Shown in pieces: positions 56,101-64,000 of a DNA stretch of 64,000 nt. Source of the DNA: Corythucha ciliata. Taxonomy: Eukaryota > Arthropoda > Insecta > Hemiptera > Tingidae. The notes under the pieces are model-generated. The model was not told the DNA's origin, did no database searches, and saw nothing but the letters and a program-made list of their open reading frames with translations. The stretch lies in assembly GCA_038030265.1 (NCBI GenBank), contig CM075939.1, positions 55,099,253-55,163,252 of the forward strand. Direction: 5' to 3'. The first letter of the stretch is position 1; every line of letters starts with the position of its first letter. Both the position numbers and the translations under genes were made by a program.

Positions 56101-57925
56101 GATAGAGCGAAGGACATAATTTCATAAGCTTCTCCCTTGACTAAATCTTGGATCCGCGTCTGGACCCCGCGATATTTTGTTTTTAAAAACAGCCAGAGCC
56201 ATGAAATTTCTCTTTAAAATGAGCCAGTACGCTAATTTATCCTTTAAAATGGCGTGAAATCCCGTTAAATTGGCTTGTCTTATTGGAGCCAGCCCCACGA
56301 AATTGGTTTCTGACCTACGAAATCCGACAAATTTGGTCTCAAAAAGTGCCAAACCGGCAAATTTTGTTATTGAAGTAGCCGAAACCACGAAATTGGGTTT
56401 TGCGGTGTGTTCAATCCGTGATATTGGGACATCGAAAGTGTCTAATGAGCGGAATTGCATTCATGAAGAGTCAACCCCTTGCAAATCGGCTTTTTAGGGA
56501 GACAATTCTGTGACATTAGTGTTTTGAGCGAGGGAAACCTTTGAAATTCGTTCTGAGAGCAAAAATCCACCAAATTTGGAATTTGACTTGGTCTGTTAGA
56601 GGGGGGGGGATCATGAGCTCAGGGCTAAGCCCCTCTAGACATTATACCTAAAATCCGCTCGTGTTTTTGCGGCAGTTGTGCTAACGAGGAATTCAGAACT
56701 TCCACCTCCCACCATGACTACCCTTCTCTCTCCACTTTTTCGAAAAATGAAAACGTCAATCGAAAGCTGTTATTACACCGGGTTTTTGTGCCAAATATGG
56801 TGTCACTAGGTTATACTGGTAAATGGGGGCGAAGAAGTGGAAACTAAAAAACGTTGAAATTGGAAGTATTTGTATTTTGTATTTGTATTTTCGTTGAGCG
56901 TGAAATACAAAATACTTTTGAAAATGTATTTCAAATACAAAGCCCAAAATACTTTCAAAAATGTATTTTAAATACAGAAATACAAATACTTTTCCAAAAG
57001 TATTTAAATACAATTACAAAATACGTATTTTGTATTTAAAATACAAAGTATTTTAAATACTCAAGTATTTTGCCCACCCCTGTTCCGGGGGCACCTTAAC
57101 ATGAAGTCCCATCATAGTTGCGCATTTATCACACTCCTTCACATGTACTTTCTCTTCCCTTTTTCCTCAATTTGAGACGTTTTCAGTAAAGTGCCGGTAA
57201 GATTGAGGGAAAGGGATAAATTTAGTAGCTGGGTCAAAACCAGGTCGACCCGGAATGGAAGAACGTACAGTCCCCGAAGCAGCAAGTATCGCATTTTTCT
57301 GACTTTAGATGAGAAGCACGCGAAGGAAGTGTAATTGCAGACTCGAAATAAACGAAAAACTCAAAAAATCATGTAGTATTTGAAACCAAAATACACTCGT
57401 AGTAATGCTAGTAATGTGAAAAAAAATACTGTTAAAGAGGCTCTAGGCAGCTAGAAATAAACCCATAACCTGCAGTTCTAAACCTTCGCTTTTTCCACGG
57501 AAATCGTCTATTGTCTACAACTTTGGTTTAATAACATTTTTCAATCGGAGCAGTCATTTTCAACCTACAGGCGTTGAAAGTTGAGGGTTGTCAACTTTTT
57601 AGCGAAGATGGTGAAAATTACATATGTTTGACTGGCGATTGCGACTGAATGTATCAACTGATTTCAACGCGAAATGTAGTGCTCTTTGAAAGTGGAAATA
57701 GTGGCATTTTATGTAAGATGCGTACTTTTCGAGTTACACGTGAAAAACAAAAAAAACTGCGAAAATTGAGCGGTTATTAGGCTCTCAAATCTAAAGCACA
57801 ACTCAGACACCGTCGCAATGTCATAAATTTGTTATTCAGGGCCTCTAAGGGGGATTAAAACAATTTTCCAGCTCTCGATCAATTTTTAGGGGCTAGGGCC
57901 ATTTTTTGTACTAATTTTCCTGGGC

Positions 57926-60900
57926 TACATAACCTTTAAAATAATAATTTTTCTTCTACTTTAAGCGCTATCCATTCGAAGTTCATTCATTCAACAGTAA
58001 TCATCCACTATCAGAATTCACTAACTGAATCTTTCGCGTGACAAATATTCCTACCTGTGTGGCGGTGGTGGGGGTGGAATAAAATTGTCTTACATCCCCC
58101 AAAGGCGATGGGATCAGGCGTTTTACCTCCTTGTCATTTTCCTTTCCTGTATAGCATAACGTTTTATTCTAATGCTTCCAAGCTCATGAATTATTGAACA
58201 GTTTAAATTAAATTCCCCTCGTTCTCGTTCTTACTGATCTTCTACTGCCCTTCACAAGAGAAGAGGGTGGAAAAAAAAAAAAAAAACCTACGGCTTAACT
58301 TTCCCTCATTCTGATAGCAACAAGAGTTTATTAGTGAGTATGAATGCGACTCGAGTGTGAGGGAAGAGAAACGAACAGATAGATAGAGTGAAAATGTAAG
58401 TAAAGAGATGCGAATGTGGTAATGTTGCACAGAAAGCCGTAAATCGGATTTACCGTTTAAAGTAAGAATAATGGGGTCGAAGTGGTTTTGGGGTTTTGTT
58501 GCGTCACAGGAGCGAGACGCCTTAATAGAAGCTACGATTCCCTCAACTTCCTGTTTCTGTTTTTACAATTGAAATGATTCAATTCGACATTCTGTACGGC
58601 CACCTGGCGTTTTATTCGACGTTTCCGAAAACCTAAGCCCCCTTCTCACCGGGTCTGTTAAATTTGTCAGTTTGGGTAATTTTTCGGGTTGTCCCAATAA
58701 GAATTGCCTGGAGGAAACAATAATAATTTATGAAGGGCCAGAACATATAAACGGATTACATAGGAGACAAAATCTGACATAACTATTATACCTATGGGAT
58801 ATTTGAGTCAGAATTTCGGACATCGAAGCCAATAATTCGACCGAGACCAGCACATGCACAAGATGATTTTTTTTCTCTCCTTTTCAGACGCGCTGATGCT
58901 TCTCAGTTGCAAATTGGCCCGCGGTGGGTGCTTTCCGCAATTTAACAGTGTCCGACGGACTCGTAAATCGTGTCTGTGGCATCGAACAAAGATCATAAAA
59001 TATCTTATTTCAAAATCCTAAAAATCTCCTGGCGATTTTTATAATTATAGTTTATCGATTCGTTACCTACTTCATTTATTTAACTGCATATCTACTGATT
59101 TTGTCGGCGGGCAAGCCTATGAAACAACCACAATTCTAGTTCTGGCACGTGGAATATGCTCTCCCGGCGCGCGCCGGCCGGCTGTCAAGTTTGGTTTATT
59201 TATGAAATCAACTAGAAACTAGAAAGAATAACAAAAAACAAGGAACTCGAGGTGTGTATTTTCTGAAAACCAATGGACTACGCCATTCATTTATGCACGA
59301 TAATATACCTACTCACTTTTTAAAAAGAATGTTGAATACACGCACTGTTACTTCGGCACACCGGACAGATTTTCGTTTTTCCGGGTTTACGAAAAAAGAA
59401 ATTAAGTGAGAAAACGTGAAAATAAAGTCACTTCACTGCGAGACGGTTCAAATTGAAACATGGATAAATAAAGTCAAATGAGAGGTTTCCGTCTTTGACA
59501 TGCTACCCGGAAGGGAAGACACTCCCTCCATGTTATTCCTCCTCTATGTGTCACATGATGAAGCTATCATATGTTTTTATTTATTAGTTTTTTAGTTGTT
59601 GTTATCGAGACTCGAAATAAAAGATTGCTCCGTGCTTTCAATCAAATCTTTTTATTAAAACATAACACCCACCTTGGACACCGTCCTTGCGAAATGTAAA
59701 AGAACCAACTGTTGTTGTAATAATGGCATGGTAAAATCGCTTTCTTGCTGCTCGATAGGATTCGCACCTGGGTATTTCATTTTCCTTCTCTTTCCACAAT
59801 CATAATTTTGGGATTTCACACTGCTTGAATTACATAGCGCAGGAAGCTGGCCACAAGCCAATTTCACCTTGCTGTACAAAAAAAAAAACTGTCTATATTT
59901 GGCCGCATGCGGTCGTTGTCAGCGCCTGTCAACATCGTTGTAAATTACGACATTGTATGTGTATAAAGCTATAAAAAACTAGGGAAAATTGGTTGGGACA
60001 TTTCTGATTAGAAGCAAACTTGATGCTTCACACCGTCGCTCAGGCAATTATATATTTTCACCCCCGTCGCTGCAAAAAAAAAAATCTCTCTTCTTTATAC
60101 GACCCAGTTGATTAGAGTGAAATTCAGTCGGTGAGTTCTGTTTTCGTCGTATGAACGTGTAAAAGAGGAACGGGGTTAATGTAATTTTCCCCTCAAACCG
60201 GAAATATCTCCTCCACACTCAAACGCTAGAGAGATGTCGCATTCATTGTGAATCTTCCTCTAATTGTGCGACAGTCAATAGATACGATGGTGTGAGGCGT
60301 ACTGATTGGTTCTCTTGTTTCGAATTTCCTTCAACTGCGGCCTCTTTATAGCCGCACAATTCCAGGTTGTGTCTTTCTCCATTTCACTTTGGAAAGAATC
60401 AAATTGAGTCACGATCACGTTGTTTGATTGGCTTTCGTTTAAGTTATTTTATCAGTTGTTTTGTTAGAGAAGGCTTGTACAAACCGAACAAATAAAATAA
60501 AATGGCGAACATGACCATTTATCTGAAATGTCCGAGAAAGAGGATTCGTCCTTGTATAAAGGACGATTCTAGTTTTGAGGTAGCCTATAACGTTCCTCTC
60601 CACATCACATTGTTCCTCTATACTGAGAGGACTCATTATCGTCTTTACAACACTACTTGAGTTCTGATAAAAGTCGAGAAGTTGGTTTCCCGGCTATATA
60701 TGGAGGCGGCTGAGTTATGAGTCTGGCCTCGATGAAGAGAGAGGCCGAGAATGACCCTCGTCTGATATATATATCTTTTCAAGCTGCATCTGCCATTTCG
60801 AAAGCGAGAAAGTCGATATCAACACAGTCTATGACTCGAGAATTCAATATTGAAGTACGACATACCAATTCCTCTTGCATTCTCTACGCGACAACGGCAG

Positions 60901-63149
60901 CTCTCCCTTTTCATACTCTTAAATTTTCTAACTCAAATGATAAATATTCTATCCCGAAATTATTCGCATCTACTCATATAACGCTGTGCGTTCGTAAAAT
61001 ATTAACGACGCGAAGATAAAAGCAAGAAATCTGTGAGTCAAAGTGATTCATGTAAATTACCTGAGTCAAAGGTTGTTCTCCTAAACAAAAGAAAGTCTTT
61101 CCTCTCTCTCTTCTTTTCCATTGTTTTTGTGTAAAATGAACAAAAGCTACCCCCCCCCCCTCTAAAACTTCATCAGGTTCATTAAATCCTCTATAGACGG
61201 ATCTGTCGTTTTATTTGACGAAAATAGACTCGGGGAAAAACTGGCATCACACGTTATAAAGGAAGTATGAACAAAATTATCGGCACTTCCATCAAGGGGG
61301 TGAAAGCAGACATTCAATAACGAAATAAAAGGGAAAAACGCTACAAGTTCTTCCAGGTGAATGAAATTTATTCGTTTTTAACATAATGCTTGCTGGTGTG
61401 TGTGGTTTTAATTAGAATTGGATACGAGCTTGTGGGTTGTTTTACACTTTCAAGAATATTTCAATTACAAGACATCGCTTGCTTAGAACTGTTGAAATTG
61501 AAGCAACTTCGTTTCGTAATTTTAGTCACTGGAGAAAACGTGATTGCTATACAATTAATTAACTCGGAAAATTAATAGCCGATCCACAGTTTCTCTCGTA
61601 ATATAAGTTTTGTTAACTAAACCACCATACAAATTAATTTCTTAAGGTCATAGAAGGAAGGACATCGATAACAAGTCGTAGCGATGGATTCATAAAATTG
61701 TACCTATTTTGCTGAGAGAGAGTGAGTGAGAGAGAGAGATAAAACACTCGAGGTCAGTACGACGATCAAGTGAATATCTGAAAATGGGGCATGTAAATAA
61801 GTTACGACAGTTTTAGATAGACTGTAGGCCAATAATAATAAACTATAAATTTGCTCAAATGGCTAGTATTAGTTAATATTAACAACTCAGGAGAACTATT
61901 TTCCCCTCACTCCAATCCCACAACGACGTCATTAAACCCCTCGAGTCAATGCGCTTTAATACTGCATCTGTACTACACTCTTGATTCTCAACAAAATTAA
62001 GCCGAACAAAATATCAAAAGTGTGTGAATAACGACAACTCTCCGTGCCAGTGAGTAGAGAACGGCCACGCATATAGTTGCTCCTATAATCAACCCCCCCC
62101 CCCACCTCCCCATGTTTCATTGAAAAACATCGCTTAACTGCCAATTTGAATGTTTCAACGTTTCTCATGATAATGAGTCCCCAACCCTCGCACCGCCTAA
62201 TATGCTAAAGTCACCGCAGTATAATACGTGCGATGATTTCCCCACGGATATACGCAGTCACTACAGAAGTACGAGCTGGAAAACATCGATTGTGCCTGTT
62301 CTCCGAGTGGAAAAAATTCTTCATTCGACACATTTATGGATTCTTGTTTGAAAAAAAAAAAAAAAAAATACAGGAGTTGTCGAAACAATATGTACGGAAT
62401 AAAAGTTTAGTCGTTTCAATTTCTGGGCGAGTTAAATTTGATGAATCATTCTGCCAAAGAAGAAAAGAAAGAAATAATAAAAAAAGGAAATGTCTGAATC
62501 ACAATGCAGACCAACTTTTTTCTTTGTTTTAGAAGCCGTTTAGCCGTTTAGCTCTGAGACATTGAAGTACAAGAAGTTTTTACAAAAAAGCATAACATTG
62601 AACCAACTGTTTGTAGTCGTTGCATCGCATCATTTTGAGACCGTTTAAAAAGGAAATGGTCTCACTATGAATGTTTTGTAAATTATATATTTCAAATAAA
62701 ACTAAAGCAGCTCTGAAATGGGAGAGGAATGGGGCCATGAGAAATGAATTGAAACGCTCGATACATTTTACCGAAGGGCACGAGGAAATCGCTGGCACTT
62801 ATTCAAAAGGACGCTATGTATTTATCTCAGAAACTGTTCCTTTCATTTTGTAGCCATTTTACTTCCATGTTCCCAGTTTAATAACAAGGAAATATTGACC
62901 TGACGTCAAATTCGTGCTTTAGGTCTTTCAAAATGGGGGAAAAGTAATTTTAGTCGCCATTCTTCTTGATCCATCACTTGTGGCTGATGCTAAAATAATT
63001 TGAAACGATTGGTTGAACGATTTGGAGAAAACATGACAAAACGATGTCGATTCGAGCACGATGACCGATAAACTGAAACACAGGCTTAGCCATCTCAAAA
63101 CAGAATGGTGGCGGGCAGCTTTTAGCATTCTCCTGTGAGCTCGCGAGCG
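57926..63149. other. Largely unique non-coding DNA
   Basis: This is the longest stretch without shared repeats. It has a GC patch at 59164-59183, TATA-rich and GA-rich microsatellites (about 60765, 61716-61740), and C runs (61152-61161, 62094-62103). Apart from a candidate exon at 59673-59871 I see no coding sequence. It may be intergenic or a large intron. Confidence 0.4.
59673..59871 (-). CDS. Candidate internal exon, unrecognised
   Basis: On the minus strand a run of 12 T and GTACAG forms a strong acceptor before 59871, and TCCAAG|GTGGGT is a good donor at 59673. The 199-nt exon is open in one frame: KVKLACGQLPALCNSSSV, YPGANPIEQQESDF, MPLLQQQLVLLHFARTVSK. I know no matching family. Splice signals and an open frame of this length can occur by chance, so this is only a lead. 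Confidence 0.3.
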
Positions 63150-63655
63150 TATTAGCGCGTGTATTAGCTCATTTTCTCATTTTTAGCTGTGAATCGCCGC
63201 TTTTTATAAGCTCTAGGCCATGAAGTTGCCTCTAAAGAAACCGCAAATTAGGTAGCGTTTGAGTACTCTTTCCCAATTTTATCCGCAACTTAGCCATTTT
63301 TCTAAATTTAAGCGCTGAAATTGGCGCTTTCCTACACTTTAAACACCAATTCATGTTTGTATCTACTTCTTACCCGGAATTAGCGCTTTTTTCTCAATTT
63401 TATTACCAAGTTGCCCCAGGAATCACCGTGTTGGCGTTTTATCATTATCCATTTGCCCAAAGAATCCACAAAGTATACGTTTGAGTGCTCCATCCAAATT
63501 TTGTCCACAAATTGGCGTTTTTTTTTTTTTAATTCGTGTTTTTCTAAATTTTACCCATGAATTAGTGTTTTTTTTTTTACAGTTTTACCCGCTTGAATAA
63601 GCGCTTTTTCTCAATTTATTCCCGAAGTTCCTCAAGAATCTCAATACGTTTTTTT
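63150..63655 (-). repeat. Type-B array, reverse orientation
   Basis: Units TTTCTCAATTTTATCCGC and GAATTAGCGCTTTTT recur at about 30 bp, with T runs (63519-63530, 63647-63660). No gene. Confidence 0.7.
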
Positions 63656-63741
63656 TTTTTTAATGCATGCATGAAACTGTAGCCCTAGGAGCCTACGTTG
63701 TCTGTCTTCACACTAACAATATCATTTTTTTTGGGGGGGGG

Positions 63742-63815
63742 GCGCCGGGCTTTGAACCCGGCAGGCGCCTAAGCCCTCCATTGGGCTTCTACGCCATACC
63801 CAGATCTAACTGTGC
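63742..63815 (-). repeat. tRNA-like SINE head
   Basis: On the minus strand GGGTATGGCGTAGAAGCCC (A-box-like) and TGCCGGGTTCAAAGCCCGGC, a T-arm with B box GGTTCAAA. The acceptor stem cannot be formed convincingly, so I call it SINE-derived. Confidence 0.5.
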
Positions 63816-63925
63816 ACTTCACACCCGTACTACGCTGGCGTTTCGGTCGGTGCGCGGTTTGTTGAACTTACACCGCCGGGAACGCAGGCACACGAAGCCG
63901 AGTGCGCCGTGTCACAGCTCGCCGT

Positions 63926-64000
63926 AGCCTTATAGTGTAATGGGCAATGGCTGGATTTGAACTCAGGCCCGTTGAGTTGCGAAGCGCGAGCATTGTATCC
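63926..64000 (-). repeat. tRNA-like SINE fragment at window edge
   Basis: On the minus strand ACTCAACGGGCCTGAGTTC and AAATCC form a T-arm-like stem with B box GTTCAAATCC. The 5' part is cut by the window end, so whether it is a tRNA gene or a SINE stays open. Confidence 0.4.

Larger units (their letters stand above)
51854..57082. mobile_element. 5.2-kb hAT-like element with AAATAC words and array body
   Basis: TTCCGGGG is duplicated at 51846-51853 and 57083-57090. The undivided target is present at about 11145-11160 in the other Y copy. The ends are CAGGGGTGGGCAAAATACTT and, inverted, CAGGGGTGGGCAAAATACTT. About 200 bp at each end is filled with AAATAC/GTATTT. The interior is almost entirely short-period arrays (52600-56570), and no transposase is visible. 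Inverted GCGGATTTAAAGGGG (about 52390) and GCGGATTTTAGG (about 56655) may be ends of a further nested element that carries the arrays. Confidence 0.9.
51637..57508 (-). mobile_element. Element Y (THAP-bearing), second copy, split by a hAT
   Basis: Reverse orientation of 10722-11358, with the same GACGATTTCC inverted ends and flanking TA. Removing the hAT at 51854-57082 and one duplication leaves 635 bp. The THAP segment (about 57,110-57,300 on the minus strand) is again broken by changes. Confidence 0.82.
51350..57925 (-). repeat. Dispersed repeat Z, copy 2, split by element Y
   Basis: 51350-51636 and 57509-57925 form one minus-strand Z copy. The junction GACAA/TTTAATT seen undivided in copy 1 (about 35811-35825) is opened here by element Y. 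It also supplies the uninterrupted target for element W. Confidence 0.8.

Noticed and set aside
51854..57082. Open frames such as those at 53125-53439 and 54828-55085
   Set aside because: They follow the repeat unit and show periodic composition, not domains.

Overview
Eukaryotic, AT-rich genomic DNA, most likely from an arthropod. The evidence is spliced exons with GT/AG borders, two exons of an invertebrate-type metabotropic glutamate receptor, tRNA-derived SINEs, non-LTR retrotransposons, and hAT, MULE and IS630/Tc1-mariner-type (Sailor-like, DD82E) DNA transposons. There are no prokaryotic operons, no rRNA and no CRISPR array. A 500-base run of N (7223-7722) is an assembly gap. I cannot name the species.

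Host genes are sparse. The only recognisable host coding sequence is a pair of minus-strand exons at 15084-15645 and 17993-18413. Each encodes the N-terminal part of the ligand-binding lobe of a metabotropic glutamate receptor and each ends in the same splice phase. A weak, unrecognised candidate exon lies at 59673-59871. The stretches 5.8-7.2 kb, 14.5-18.6 kb, 33.1-35.4 kb and 57.9-63.1 kb are otherwise mostly unique-looking non-coding DNA.

The rest is nested mobile DNA. 0-5.2 kb: LINE ORF1 remnant, a Sailor-like element (1012-2610) inside a ~30-bp repeat array, and further arrays. 7.9-14.5 kb: hAT termini, two MULE transposase remnants (one split by a 320-bp hAT MITE), a small THAP-bearing element, a LINE missing its 3' part, and a hAT transposase remnant. 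18.65-28.45 kb: a BED-finger hAT element (18969 to about 27499) inserted in a tRNA-SINE. It carries a non-autonomous hAT (22173-23765) in its first intron, and that was hit by a LINE fragment flanked by a 1,154-bp target duplication. 29.6-32.5 kb: repeat array and another LINE fragment. 35.4-57.9 kb: two copies of a dispersed repeat Z. One is split by a 13.5-kb hAT-like element (35949-49479). The other is split by the THAP element, itself split by a 5.2-kb hAT-like element (51854-57082). 63.15-64.0 kb: repeat array and tRNA-like SINE heads.

Two themes recur. First, hAT-like elements each have their own short word repeated on both strands near their ends (AAGACC, GAGACC, AAATAC, AATTAC, AACGGTTA). 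Second, several hAT-like elements with 8-bp target duplications have bodies made of degenerate ~21-31-bp tandem repeats rather than genes. Several insertions have an uninterrupted or differently interrupted copy of the same target inside this window, so their borders can be read directly.
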